64,000 nucleotides of DNA from Anderseniella sp963700735 (GCA_963700735.1 CAVOYR010000006.1:62001-126000); one strand, 5' to 3'; positions 54,571 through 63,478 are shown, counted from the stretch's first letter. Numbers and translations: made by a program. Notes: generated by a model not told the origin, from the sequence alone.

Positions 54571-56040
54571 TCAGGCATAACTGTCGTGCGCCGACGGTCC
54601 GGCATCGAGCAACGAGCGAATCCGGGTCAGGGCGTCTTGCAGCACCGCCCGGCTGGGCAGCGTGGAGAAGGCAATGCGGACCCGATGCAGGCTCTCATAC
54701 TGTTGCGAGAAGCGGAACTCGTCATCGCCGTCCACCAGCATGCCGGCATCGCGGGCGGTGGCCACGAACAGGCTGGCCCGCCACGGTTCGGGCAATTTCA
54801 GCCATACGAACGGGCAATGCCGGTGGCTGGCGAAGTCGTGTCCCTCCAGCGCTGCCTTGACAATGTCCAGCCTCGCTGCGGTCTCTTCCCGCACGGCCAG
54901 GGTGATATGGTCTGCCTCGCCCGACAGCACCAGCCGTGATGCGGCTTCGGCCAGCAGGAACGGCATGCCGCCGGTCAGCATCTTGTGGGCCACCGGAATG
55001 GACCCGGTAAAGCCGGGCGGGCAGGCGACCCAACCGGCGCGCATGCCGGCTGCCACAGCCTTCGACAGGCCGGACAGGTGGAAGGTGATGTCCGGGGCGA
55101 AGCTGGCGATGGTGGGCGGTGCCTCAGCCAGCCTGGCCCCGTAGATGTTGTCCTCGATGATGCGGACATTGTGCTTGCGGGCGATGGCTGCGATGCGCCG
55201 GCGCACGTCTTCGGGCATGATGGCTGCGGTCGGGTTCTGGATGGTCGGGATGACGACGATCAGCTTCGGGTGCTGGTTGGCGCACAGGTGATCAAGCGCA
55301 TCGGCATCCATGCCGTACTCCGCCATGGGCGCGGGAATGGGCTGGCGGCCGATCAGGCTGGCCGAGCGGGCCAGCGAGGCGTAGGTCAGGCTTTCAAACA
55401 CGATGCGGTCGCCCGGCGAGGTCAGCGCACCGATGACCGCCATCATGCCGGCATGCACGCCCATGGTGGGTACGATATTGCCGGCGTCAGGCTGCCAGCC
55501 TTGTGATGACAGCCATCGCCGCCCGGCCTGCTGCCACTCCGGCTTGAGCGAGCGGATGTAGTCGGTCGTGCGCGAGGGAAACTCCCCCATGATGTCGATC
55601 AGGTGCCGGGAAATCATCCCGGCCTGGCCGATCTCGGTGGCGCTGGTGGAATCAAGCCGCAACTTGCCGGAAGACGCCGGGCTGCCGTCGGGCGCGATGT
55701 CACCTGGCAGGCCGCTTTCCGCCATCGCTTCGCGCTCGGTCTTGGCGTAGCCGGGCAGGGCAGTAGCCTTGTCCGCTTCGGCGGTAACAAGACTTGTGCT
55801 GCCGCGCACGTAGGTACCCCGGCCAACTTCACCCGTGACCAGGCCGCGCTGGCGGGCGAGGGCGTAGGCCCGGCCAATTGTACCGATTGTCACCCCGATA
55901 TCGAAGGCGAGATTGCGTTGCGGCGGCAGTTTGCTGCCTGGTTGCAGCGTACCGGCGTCAATGTCGCGCTGCATGGCGTCGGCAATTTCGACGTATATGG
56001 GCGCGCCAGTGCGGTCAAACTGTGGGATCCAATTTGTCAT
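54571..56040 (-). CDS. MocR-family transcriptional regulator (GntR HTH plus aminotransferase-like domain)
   Basis: A 489-residue protein. The N-terminal winged helix is IYVEIADAMQRDIDAGTLQP with GSKLPPQRNLAFDIGVTIGT. The C-terminal half is an aminotransferase class I-like domain with IPTIQNPTAAIM and the PLP-Lys motif HLSGLSKAVAAGMR. MocR regulators sense PLP-linked metabolites and often act on a divergent neighbour. The divergent gene here is a small DUF1127 protein, with a 93-base shared promoter region. The start at MTNWIPQFDRTG is preferred over an ATG 15 codons upstream. Confidence 0.88.
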   Translation of the reverse strand: MTNWIPQFDRTGAPIYVEIADAMQRDIDAGTLQPGSKLPPQRNLAFDIGVTIGTIGRAYALARQRGLVTGEVGRGTYVRGSTSLVTAEADKATALPGYAKTEREAMAESGLPGDIAPDGSPASSGKLRLDSTSATEIGQAGMISRHLIDIMGEFPSRTTDYIRSLKPEWQQAGRRWLSSQGWQPDAGNIVPTMGVHAGMMAVIGALTSPGDRIVFESLTYASLARSASLIGRQPIPAPMAEYGMDADALDHLCANQHPKLIVVIPTIQNPTAAIMPEDVRRRIAAIARKHNVRIIEDNIYGARLAEAPPTIASFAPDITFHLSGLSKAVAAGMRAGWVACPPGFTGSIPVAHKMLTGGMPFLLAEAASRLVLSGEADHITLAVREETAARLDIVKAALEGHDFASHRHCPFVWLKLPEPWRASLFVATARDAGMLVDGDDEFRFSQQYESLHRVRIAFSTLPSRAVLQDALTRIRSLLDAGPSAHDSYA

Positions 56041-56133
56041 GGTGACAATAATTACATTGAAACCATTTCGACGGCAAGGCATCAATCATTCCGGCAACAA
56101 GTGAGTCAATCAGCACGGAAAGGAGTGCAGATA

Positions 56134-56376
56134 ATGGGTGCAATCGATACAATTCTGGACAAGGTCACTGGCAGAGCCATGCCAGGTGTACAAAACCAGC
56201 GTGCAGCATCCGTATCCGTCTGGACGGCTGCATGGCACTGGTACAAGCGGTGGGAAGCGTTTCACCGCTCACGCGAGGAGCTGCGTTACCTGACCGACAA
56301 GGAGCTTAGCGACATAGGCGTCTCCCGGGCAGACGCCGAGGCAGAACTCAGGAAGCCGCTGCGCTTCAGGGTCTAG
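56134..56376 (+). CDS. DUF1127-family small protein
   Basis: An 80-residue protein with the DUF1127 core at its C-terminus: RWEAFHRSREELRYLTDKEL and SDIGVSRADAE. The N-terminal part is an extension of about 35 residues. DUF1127 proteins are small, Arg-rich, often stress-induced, and in some relatives bind RNA (CcaF1) or affect phosphate and carbon metabolism. AAGGAG at 56120-56125 supports the start. It is transcribed away from the MocR gene. Its end overlaps the convergent Pr6Pr gene by 11 bases. Confidence 0.85.
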   Translation: MGAIDTILDKVTGRAMPGVQNQRAASVSVWTAAWHWYKRWEAFHRSREELRYLTDKELSDIGVSRADAEAELRKPLRFRV

Positions 56377-57049
56377 CGCGGATGGCGGGTGCGAACCGCG
56401 TCACGGTTACCAGCAGTGCGAGCACGCCGGCGAGGAACGCCAGCATGCCGCCTGCGGTGGCCAGGGTCGCGGGCCAGCCATGCCTTGCGGCATTGAGGAT
56501 CGGGTAAAGCCATGCGCCGGTGATGGCGCCGGCAACCACCGAGCCACCCAGATACACAATCGGCCACGCCAGCCACCTTGCGATGCGGCCATAGGCAAAT
56601 GGCTGGCTGGGGCGGGTGATGAACCACCAGGTGACGCATAGTGGCGGCGCAACGAAGTGCAGCATCGCGTCTGGCACCTGTTGCGCCACGCTCAGCGGCA
56701 AGCTGCCATACAGGAACAGGGCGTAGATCACGCCGACGAACACGATGTATCCAGTGATGGCAGTGCGCACGCCGTCTTGTGCGAAGAACCGGGTGACAGC
56801 CGACCGGGGCCCGCGCAGGTGCGCCCAGTAAATGGTGATCACCATCAGGTTGGTCAGGATGGTGAAGAAGGCAAGCATGGCGATGGCGGACGAAAACCAT
56901 CCCATGCCCATCTGGTTGAACAGTGGCTGGAACAACACGTATTGCAGGATGATGCCCGCAACGCCGTTGACGAGGCCGAGCACGGCAAGCGTGCGGCTGG
57001 CAGGCGTGTCTGCCACACGCTCTACGGTCATGTTAAGGCTGGCGCGCAT
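56366..57049 (-). CDS. Pr6Pr-family membrane protein
   Basis: A 227-residue protein with six predicted helices. It has FFTILTNLMVITIYW near residue 65, the hallmark of the Pr6Pr (FAR-17a/AIG1-like) family, and HFVAPPLCVTWWFI in the fourth helix. The family is of unknown function in bacteria. It begins 16 bases after the purQ stop on the same strand, so it may share the pur transcript. Met residues 5 codons later or 21 earlier are alternative starts. Confidence 0.75.
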   Translation of the reverse strand: MRASLNMTVERVADTPASRTLAVLGLVNGVAGIILQYVLFQPLFNQMGMGWFSSAIAMLAFFTILTNLMVITIYWAHLRGPRSAVTRFFAQDGVRTAITGYIVFVGVIYALFLYGSLPLSVAQQVPDAMLHFVAPPLCVTWWFITRPSQPFAYGRIARWLAWPIVYLGGSVVAGAITGAWLYPILNAARHGWPATLATAGGMLAFLAGVLALLVTVTRFAPAIRARP

Positions 57050-57065
57050 TGCGGCCGCGCGAGGT

Positions 57066-57728
57066 TCAAGCCGCGAGGCTTTCGAACAGCGGCTTGCAGT
57101 CGACCGATCCATGCAGTGGTTCGATCATGTTTTCCGGATGCGGCATCATGCCGATGACGTTTCCGGCTGCGTTCATGATGCCGGCGATGTCGTTCATGGC
57201 ACCGTTGGGGTTGGTGTTCTCTGCGTACCGGAACACCACGCGGCCATTGTCTTCCAGTTCACGCAGTGTGTCGGCGTCGGCGAAATAGTTGCCGTCATGG
57301 TGCGCGATCGGGCAGGTGACGACGGTGCCACGGCTCATGTTGCGGGTGAAGAAGGTCGAGTCATTCTCGACGCTTAACCGCACTTTCCTGCAAACGAACT
57401 TCAACCCGGCATTGCGCATCAGCGCGCCCGGCAGCAACCCTGCCTCGGTGAGGATCTGGAAACCGTTGCACACGCCCAGTACAAGCCCGCCGCGCGCGGC
57501 GTGGGCCACGATTGCCTGCATGATGGGCGAGCGACCGGCAATGGCGCCACAGCGCAGGTAGTCGCCATAGGAAAAGCCGCCCGGTACGGCCACCAGGTCG
57601 GTGCCTGCCGGCAATGCCGTTTCCGTGTGCCAGACCTTGGTGACCGTCGCCCCGCCGGCGCGTTCGAGTGCGCGGGCCATGTCGTTTTCACGGTTGATGC
57701 CCGGAAACACGATGACGGCGGCCTTCAT
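57066..57728 (-). CDS. purQ: Phosphoribosylformylglycinamidine synthase subunit PurQ
   Basis: A 220-residue class I glutamine amidotransferase starting MKAAVIVFPGINRENDM. The nucleophile Cys87 lies in VLGVCNGFQIL; the catalytic His-Glu is in MMPHPENMIEPLHG. It releases ammonia for PurL. Its ATG overlaps the stop of the exported-protein gene by four bases. Confidence 0.95.
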   Translation of the reverse strand: MKAAVIVFPGINRENDMARALERAGGATVTKVWHTETALPAGTDLVAVPGGFSYGDYLRCGAIAGRSPIMQAIVAHAARGGLVLGVCNGFQILTEAGLLPGALMRNAGLKFVCRKVRLSVENDSTFFTRNMSRGTVVTCPIAHHDGNYFADADTLRELEDNGRVVFRYAENTNPNGAMNDIAGIMNAAGNVIGMMPHPENMIEPLHGSVDCKPLFESLAA

Positions 57729-58291
57729 TGGCTGGTCTCCTTCGGCTGCACCTTGATCGAGGTGAGATAGCGCTGGAACTCGGTGATTTCGGTGTCGCTC
57801 AGGTCGCGGCTGTTGCGCGCCACGCCCGCAACGATCATGTCGCCGGACTTGAACAGTGCGGCATAGTAGAACTGTGTCTGCATGGTGCCCTCGGCCACCA
57901 TTGAGCAGACGGGGGCAAGGTTGGCTTGTGGCTTGCGACCGGGCGACAGCCGCAGGCCCTCCTTCTGGAGGTTCTGGGCCATGCCCTGCAGCACGGTGCA
58001 GGGGTTGGGTTCAGTGGTGATGTTTGGCGGGGCCGGTGCCAGCTTGACCTGGATCAGGCCCGAGCTGCCATCAGGCTGGATGTCGAACTTCTGGTCGAGC
58101 GACACTTGCCCTTCCGAAGACACCTGCCAGTTTGCCAGTGGCTCAGCCGTTACGGTGACCGGCTTGCTGCCGACGACCATCTCGACCTCTATCGGCCGGA
58201 CGTCGAGGGCGTTTGCCGGCGACAGTGCGAGCACGGCAAGGGCACTGCTGAGACCAGCTGCCAGCGCGTGGCGCAGCACCCGGCGGGACAT
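57725..58291 (-). CDS. Exported protein of unknown function inside the pur operon
   Basis: A 188-residue protein with a signal peptide (MSRRVLRHALAAGLSSALAV to SPANA), cleaved before LDVRPIEVEMV. The mature part has two Cys (EPNPCTVLQGMA and LAPVCSMVAEG) and the C-terminal SDTEITEFQRYLTSIKVQP. No family recognised. GGAGAGG lies nine bases before the chosen ATG. It sits between purS and purQ with an ATGA overlap to purQ, so it is certainly co-transcribed with them. Confidence 0.7.
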   Translation of the reverse strand: MSRRVLRHALAAGLSSALAVLALSPANALDVRPIEVEMVVGSKPVTVTAEPLANWQVSSEGQVSLDQKFDIQPDGSSGLIQVKLAPAPPNITTEPNPCTVLQGMAQNLQKEGLRLSPGRKPQANLAPVCSMVAEGTMQTQFYYAALFKSGDMIVAGVARNSRDLSDTEITEFQRYLTSIKVQPKETSQ

Positions 58292-58308
58292 GGCGGGACG
58301 CCTCTCCA

Positions 58309-58548
58309 TCATACGATTTCGACCTGGTAGTTCTCGATCACGGTGTTGGCGAGCAGCTTGTCGCACATGGCCTCCACGGTCTTGCGGGCTTCCGATTCGG
58401 ATGCAGCCGTCACGTCCAGCTCGATGAACTTGCCCTGGCGTACATTGTCCACGCCGGCAAAGCCCAGCCCGGTCAACGCGCCTTCAATAGCCTTGCCCTG
58501 CGGATCGAGCACGCCGTTCTTGAGAGTGATGATGACCCTGGCTTTCAT
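58309..58548 (-). CDS. purS: Phosphoribosylformylglycinamidine synthase subunit PurS
   Basis: A 79-residue PurS: MKARVIITLKNGVLDPQGKA, then LGFAGVDNVRQGKFIELDV and LLANTVIENYQVEIV. PurS bridges PurL and PurQ. It lies 50 bases after purC. The start at MKARV is standard for the family; a longer frame adds 18 unrelated residues. Confidence 0.93.
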   Translation of the reverse strand: MKARVIITLKNGVLDPQGKAIEGALTGLGFAGVDNVRQGKFIELDVTAASESEARKTVEAMCDKLLANTVIENYQVEIV

Positions 58549-58598
58549 GTCTGCTGACCCTTCATGCGCCCTTGTTGTCGTTGGCAGTTGCGGCGAAA

Positions 58599-59370
58599 TC
58601 ACGACTTCACGAGTTTCGGCTTCATCGGCGGCACGGGATCATTCTCGTTGAGAATGCCCAGACGCCGCGCAACTTCCTGGTAGGCTTCGACGAGTCCGCC
58701 CAGGTCGCGGCGGAAGCGGTCCTTGTCGAGCTTCTCGTTGGTCTTCATGTCCCACAGGCGGCACGAATTCAGGACTGATCTCGTCGGCCAGCACGGTGCG
58801 CACCATGTCGCCTTCATAGTGGCGGCCATACTCGATCTTGAAATCGACCAGCTTGATGCCGATGGCGGCGAACATGCCGGACATGAAATCGTTGATGCGG
58901 ATGGTCATCGCCATGATGTCATCGATTTCCTGCGGCGTGGCCCAGCCGAACGCTGTAACGTGTTCCTCGGCCACCAGCGGGTCGCCGAGTTCGTCGTTCT
59001 TGTAGCAGAACTCGATGATGGAACGCGGCAGCGCAGTGCCTTCCTCGATACCGAGTCGCTTGGCCATCGAACCGGCGGCGACGTTGCGCACGATCACTTC
59101 CAGCGGAATGATCTCGACTTCGCGGACCAGTTGCTCGCGCATGTTGAGGCGGCGGATGAAATGGGTCGGAAGGCCCAGTTCATTGAGCTGGGTGAAGATG
59201 AACTCGCTGATGCGGTTGTTCAGTACGCCCTTGCCCTCGATCACCGCCTTCTTCTGGGCGTTGAACGCGGTCGCGTCATCCTTGAAGTGCACGATGATGG
59301 TGCCCGGTTCGGGACCTTCATACAGGATCTTGGCCTTGCCTTCGTAGATTCGGGTACGGCGCTGGTTCAT
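58599..59370 (-). CDS. purC: SAICAR synthase PurC, frame broken by one inserted base
   Basis: The N-terminal 200 residues (MNQRRTRIYEGKAKILYEG ... LADEISPE) and, in the next frame, SCRLWDMKTNEKLDKDRFRR ... VPPMKPKLVKS make a complete 256-residue PurC. It joins CAIR with aspartate in purine synthesis. The break lies near 58766: dropping one T from GAATTCGTGCC (coding strand) gives ESCRLWD, close to the usual DSCRLWD. Because PurC is normally required and the change is a single inserted base like the others here, a sequencing error is likely. Confidence 0.9.
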
Positions 59371-59659
59371 GGAATACCTCTGGGCGCGAACGGACGTGGA
59401 AAAGAACCGCCGCGGGCAATGTTTGGCGGCGAGCGCCTGCTGTCAAAGCACTCAAATAGCCCCTTTGGACCGTATCTACAATGCGCCTGTCCCGACAAAG
59501 GCAATGATTCAAACAGGAATTGACGGAACGCGATGCCGCAGCCGGTTTCTCGCGCGCGTATTGAAGGGGCAACAATGATCGTCTATGTGACTGCATCAGC
59601 AGTCTTCACCACGCGGGACCAACGCTCGCGCCAGATCATGAACAGGAGTCCCACGGACC
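59371..59659. other. Divergent promoter region between purC and the zeta-subunit gene
   Basis: These 289 bases separate divergent genes and hold no credible gene. GGAG (59644-59647) lies ahead of the zeta start. Both promoters must lie here, but I cannot place convincing -35/-10 elements, and I see no clear riboswitch-like purine aptamer. Confidence 0.45.
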
Positions 59660-59983
59660 ATGAGCACATTCGACAAGCGCCAGGAAGGTTTTGAGAGCAA
59701 GTTCGCCCATGACGAAGAGCTTCGGTTCAAGGCCACCGCGCGCCGCAACAAGCTGCTTGGGCTTTGGGCAGCGGGCCTGATGGGCAAGGAAGGCGACGAC
59801 GCCGAGGCCTATGCGCGCGAAGTCGTGAAGGCCGATTTCGAGGAAGCGGGCGAGGAAGACGTTTACCGCAAGATCAAGGGTGACCTTGAAGCTGCGAAGG
59901 TTGACCAGTCGGAACACCAGATTCGCCGCAACATGGCCGACTTCATGGCCGAGGCGATCACCCAGGTCGAGAAGTCGGGCTGA
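59660..59983 (+). CDS. F1Fo-ATPase zeta inhibitor subunit (DUF1476)
   Basis: A 107-residue protein with the family features MSTFDKRQEGFESKFAHDEE, KATARRNKLLGLWAAGLMG and YAREVVKADFEEAGEEDV. In alphaproteobacteria the zeta subunit inserts its N-terminus into F1-ATPase and blocks ATP hydrolysis. The gene is unlinked to ATP synthase genes, as usual. An HpcH/HpaI aldolase gene follows nine bases later. Confidence 0.93.
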   Translation: MSTFDKRQEGFESKFAHDEELRFKATARRNKLLGLWAAGLMGKEGDDAEAYAREVVKADFEEAGEEDVYRKIKGDLEAAKVDQSEHQIRRNMADFMAEAITQVEKSG

Positions 59984-59992
59984 GCAGCAAAA

Positions 59993-60769
59993 GTGATCAC
60001 CTCTCACGCCCTTTCGCTGAAGACCCGGCTGGCGGATGCCGGTGGCAAGTCTTTGTTCACCGCCTGGTGCCAATGGCCGGGCGAATGGCATGGCCTTGCA
60101 CTGATCAAGGCAGGCTTTGCCGGTGTGCTGGCCGACATGCAGCACGGCATGTTCGACTACGGCCAGATGCTGTCCCACGTGCAGTCCGTGGGCCGGGCAG
60201 GCGGGGTGCCGATGGTGCGCCCGCCGCTGGATGATTTCGGCATGGCGGCGCGTGCGCTCGACGCCGGGGCATCGGTCATCATCATGCCGATGATCAACAC
60301 CGTTGAAGACGCCAGGCGGCTGGTGGACGTGGCAAAGTTTCCGCCGCTGGCATCGCGCTCGATGGGGCCGAAGGGCGCGCTGGAGCTGTGGCAGATGCAG
60401 CCGCAGGAATACCTGTCGGCCTCCAACAGCCTTACCTGCCTGTTGCCGATGGTTGAGACCAGGCGCGCGCTCGACAACCTTGACGCCATCCTGTCGGTGG
60501 ACGGTATCGACGGCGTGTTCGTCGGCCCGTTCGACCTGTCGATCAACCTGTCGGGCGGCAAGGTCGGCGGGGCCAGTGACCCCGATGTGAAGGCCGCGTT
60601 GCCGGTAATCGTGGCTGCCGCGAAAAAGGCCGGCAAGATCTCCGGCATCTATGCCTCAGGCCACGACGAAGCCGCGCACTTTGCCAAGCTGGGGTTCAAC
60701 CTCGTGTCCGCCGCCGGCGACGCGCATGTTGTGGCAGCCGGAGCCAGGGCGGTACTTGACGGATTGTAG
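59993..60769 (+). CDS. HpcH/HpaI aldolase-family protein
   Basis: A 258-residue class II-type aldolase with a GTG start. Motifs are AGVLADMQHGMFDYGQM (metal region), MIMPMINTVEDARRLV-like (actual: VIIMPMINTVEDARRLVD) and GVFVGPFDLSINL. Family members cleave 2-keto-3-deoxy acids to pyruvate and an aldehyde; the substrate here is not clear. It shares the transcript of the zeta gene by position. Confidence 0.83.
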   Translation: MITSHALSLKTRLADAGGKSLFTAWCQWPGEWHGLALIKAGFAGVLADMQHGMFDYGQMLSHVQSVGRAGGVPMVRPPLDDFGMAARALDAGASVIIMPMINTVEDARRLVDVAKFPPLASRSMGPKGALELWQMQPQEYLSASNSLTCLLPMVETRRALDNLDAILSVDGIDGVFVGPFDLSINLSGGKVGGASDPDVKAALPVIVAAAKKAGKISGIYASGHDEAAHFAKLGFNLVSAAGDAHVVAAGARAVLDGL

Positions 60770-60868
60770 AATTCGATTGCCCCGATAAAGTGACATTGCG
60801 TCAGAATAGTTCGTATACGGTATATTTCCATTGCTAATCACATTCAATTTTGCGAACGTGTCGTTCAA

Positions 60869-60889
60869 GCGCTGAATCAAAATCAGCGC
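60869..60889 (+). other. Hairpin in the leader of the outer-membrane protein gene
   Basis: GCGCTGA (60869-60875) pairs with TCAGCGC (60883-60889) around an A/T loop, 36 bases before the ATG at 60926. It probably lies in the mRNA leader and could affect stability or translation. No T tract follows, so a terminator is unlikely. Confidence 0.4.
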
Positions 60890-60925
60890 CCAAAGAAACG
60901 ATTTCTCATTTGCAGGGGTGCATTC

Positions 60926-61861
60926 ATGAAGATTTTGGCTTCCTGTGGAGCTGCCGCCATTGCGGTGGTTGCCTCCACTGTGTCCGCGAGTGCAGCAGAT
61001 CTTGACCGCGCCATCGGGCTTATTGTTGCCGGCGAGGTCGAGAAGGCTACGGGGGTTCAGATTTTTGACATACCGAATGCAGGTCCGCTGGGTGGCGGCT
61101 CCGAGGTAGCGTTCTGGTCTGCGACCTCAGGCAAGCTCAGCTTGCCGCTGGGAGAGAACCTCTCGATCCAGTCTGATGTCGATGTTGAATACAATGATCA
61201 AGCGTTTGACAGCGGCACAAACGCTGCCGGGCTGCGCTATGCTTTCCAGGGGGCAACCCACCTGAGCTGGCGCAATCCGGAGCAGGGGTTGTTCGGTGCA
61301 TTCGGGGGCGCCGGTGGAACGCATTACGCGTATTCCTTCAATGACCTGGCTTATAACTACCGGTTCATGGGTGGTGAAGCCCAGTTGTACATGGACAACA
61401 TCACGTTCTACGCTCAAGGCGGCTATGTTGATGTTTCTGGCACCGGGCCGGCGTTTGGCCAGCGTCTTGACGATGGCATGTTTGCGCGTGGCGTGATGCG
61501 CTGGTTCCTGCAGCCCGATACAAGGCTGCAGTTCGAGGGAGCTTACGCCGCGCTCGACCGCAATGGTGGTGGTGGGGGGCCGCGCGACTTGGACGTGTTG
61601 TCATGGGCTGCGCGGTATGACACGCGTTTTGCATTGCCAATTGTGGGTGACTTTGCGGTGTTCATCGGCTACCGCGGCACGCTGCGTGAAAACTGCTTCC
61701 AGTTTGGTGGTGGCAGCGACCTGACCGATCACACCATCATGGTTGGACTGAACTACCAGTTCGGCGCTACGTCCATGCTCGACAATGACCGGCGCGGCGC
61801 AACGCTCGATACGCCTGACTTCGGCAACATGCTCACCTGCGGTGGTCCGGGCGGCGGCTGA
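60926..61861 (+). CDS. Outer-membrane beta-barrel protein of unknown type
   Basis: A 311-residue protein with a signal peptide (MKILASCGAAAIAVVASTVSA to SA/ADLDR). Strand-like repeats follow, for example LSIQSDVDVEYNDQAF, FGGAGGTHYAYSFNDLAY, GEAQLYMDNITFYAQGGYV and GLNYQFGATSML. Two Cys (ENCFQF and LTCGGPGGG) lie near the C-terminus. Codon use is less GC-rich than its neighbours. It resembles barrel proteins of Hyphomicrobiales but I cannot name a family. A strong terminator follows. Confidence 0.65.
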   Translation: MKILASCGAAAIAVVASTVSASAADLDRAIGLIVAGEVEKATGVQIFDIPNAGPLGGGSEVAFWSATSGKLSLPLGENLSIQSDVDVEYNDQAFDSGTNAAGLRYAFQGATHLSWRNPEQGLFGAFGGAGGTHYAYSFNDLAYNYRFMGGEAQLYMDNITFYAQGGYVDVSGTGPAFGQRLDDGMFARGVMRWFLQPDTRLQFEGAYAALDRNGGGGGPRDLDVLSWAARYDTRFALPIVGDFAVFIGYRGTLRENCFQFGGGSDLTDHTIMVGLNYQFGATSMLDNDRRGATLDTPDFGNMLTCGGPGGG

Positions 61862-61890
61862 TCCCTGTTCGCAGGCAACTGGCATCACGT

Positions 61891-61918
61891 GGCGGCAACT
61901 CCGGTTGCCGCCGTTTTT
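61891..61918 (+). terminator. Intrinsic terminator of the outer-membrane protein gene
   Basis: GGCGGCAAC (61891-61899) pairs with GTTGCCGCC (61904-61912), followed by G and five T. It lies 30 bases after the stop codon. Confidence 0.92.
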
Positions 61919-62030
61919 GTGTGAACGGCAAAACACCGGGAATGCGTTCCAAGTCCATTGACGCGCAATGGGCAGAGCGCCAAACTCCGGCTCATCAGGT
62001 TTCCTCCAACTGCCAGGGCAGTTCACACCC

Positions 62031-63272
62031 ATGACATCGACATCGCCAGCCAGCCTCTCGCGTGACGAGGCCATCAACAAGCTCGTGGAAGTGTCGCTCG
62101 CGGCGGGTCCGCTGGGTGCCGTCACCGACAAGTACTTCACCAACACCCGCATGGTGGTCGAGTCCAATGGCGAGATGGAAGTCACCTACGCGGTGTTCCT
62201 GCGCCGGCGCTGCATTGCCGCGCTGAAGCCGGCCGAACGGCTGATCACGCGGCTGGTGCCGGAGGCCCGCGTCAAGCGGTTCCACGCCGAGGGTGACATC
62301 GTGCCGGCCGAGCGCAAGCTGATGGAAGTCACCGGTCCGATGTCGAAGCTGTCCGAGGTTGAGACGCTGCTGCTGCAGAAGACAGGCTTTCCGTCGGTGT
62401 CGGCGGTCAATGCCTACGAGATGTGCATGGCACTGCCGGAGGCCTCCTTCATCGACATGCACGCGCGCCACGGGTCCGGCGTGGAAATGAACATGCTGGC
62501 CGCCTATGGCGCGTCGGTGGGGTCTGAAGCGGCACGCAAGGCCAACCCGGCGGTGCGCGGGTTCGTCGGCTCCTCGCAGGATGTGACCGCGCCGATGTTC
62601 GGTGCCATGGCCGGTATCGGCACCATGCCGCATGCGCTTGTCGGATATGCCGGTGGCGACGTGCTGAAGGCCACGCAGATGTTTGCCGAGCGGCTGCCGC
62701 ACATCGACCAGCTCGTGGCCCTCGTGGATTACCAGGGGCTCGAAATCACCGATGCGTTGCGCACTGCGCACTGGTTCTTCAACGAGGCAAGGTTACACGA
62801 CAAGGGCAAGTCGCTGGGCGTGCGGCTGGACACCCACGGCGGCCGGTTCGCCGAAGGACTGGATTACGACAAGTCGGTCGAGACGGTGGGCAACTGGCTG
62901 GGCGTTGATGGCGAATACAACATCGTGGAATACGTGCTGGGTCCGCGCGCCTTCCAGCTCGATCCCGGCAACATCCTGGTCGACAAGGTGCGCCGGGTGC
63001 TGTTCGGGTCGGGCGTGTCGGTGGCCAGCATCATCCACACCCGCGAGGCGCTCGACAGTGCCGGCTTCGACAAGGCAAGAATTGTCGCATCGTCAGGGTT
63101 CTCGCCGCAGAAATGCCAGATCATGGGGGCAGCGCGTGCGCCCATCGATACTGTCGGCACCGGCAGCTTCCTGCCTGCAACGCTCACGGAAACCTATGCG
63201 ACGGCGGATATCATCAGTTATGACGGCGAACCGCGCGTAAAGCTGGGGCGCGAGTTCCTGTTCGACCGCTAG
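62031..63272 (+). CDS. Nicotinate phosphoribosyltransferase-like enzyme
   Basis: A 413-residue protein of the NAPRTase/NadC-like PRTase fold. Key regions are LTETYATADIISY at the C-terminus, VGTGSFLPATLTE, MHARHGSGVEMNMLAAYGAS and the sugar-phosphate region VRLDTHGGRFAEGLDYD. Family enzymes make nicotinate mononucleotide for NAD salvage; a related substrate is possible since this branch is diverged from PncB. The start at MTSTSPASLSR was chosen; a longer frame overlaps the terminator region. Confidence 0.8.
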   Translation: MTSTSPASLSRDEAINKLVEVSLAAGPLGAVTDKYFTNTRMVVESNGEMEVTYAVFLRRRCIAALKPAERLITRLVPEARVKRFHAEGDIVPAERKLMEVTGPMSKLSEVETLLLQKTGFPSVSAVNAYEMCMALPEASFIDMHARHGSGVEMNMLAAYGASVGSEAARKANPAVRGFVGSSQDVTAPMFGAMAGIGTMPHALVGYAGGDVLKATQMFAERLPHIDQLVALVDYQGLEITDALRTAHWFFNEARLHDKGKSLGVRLDTHGGRFAEGLDYDKSVETVGNWLGVDGEYNIVEYVLGPRAFQLDPGNILVDKVRRVLFGSGVSVASIIHTREALDSAGFDKARIVASSGFSPQKCQIMGAARAPIDTVGTGSFLPATLTETYATADIISYDGEPRVKLGREFLFDR

Positions 63273-63413
63273 ACCTGACCCCGGATTAACTGCGTTCAGG
63301 TCCTTCGCTTTATTTGACTGTTGTTTCAGGTGAGACTCCTTGCCAGAGCGTGGGGCTGTGACAATGCTGTTGCGGTCGCAGAGCGAGAATGTTCAATTTT
63401 TGGCGAGCGGGTG

Positions 63414-63419
63414 TACAAT
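63414..63419 (+). promoter_or_regulatory. Possible -10 element upstream of the L,D-transpeptidase gene
   Basis: TACAAT lies 60 bases before the ATG of the transpeptidase gene. The -35 region is weak (TTCAAT-like at about 63392-63397). The call is tentative. Confidence 0.3.
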
Positions 63420-63478
63420 CGGCGATACTCATGGTTTCCTTTGCGTCATGAGGGTCGATTCTTGAGGAGTTCGAAGCA

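Noticed and set aside
12999..58770. Programmed +1 frameshifting as the cause of the broken genes
   Set aside because: The twelve sites share no slippery motif or nearby in-frame stop, and nine of them fall in one essential gene; sequencing insertions explain them better.
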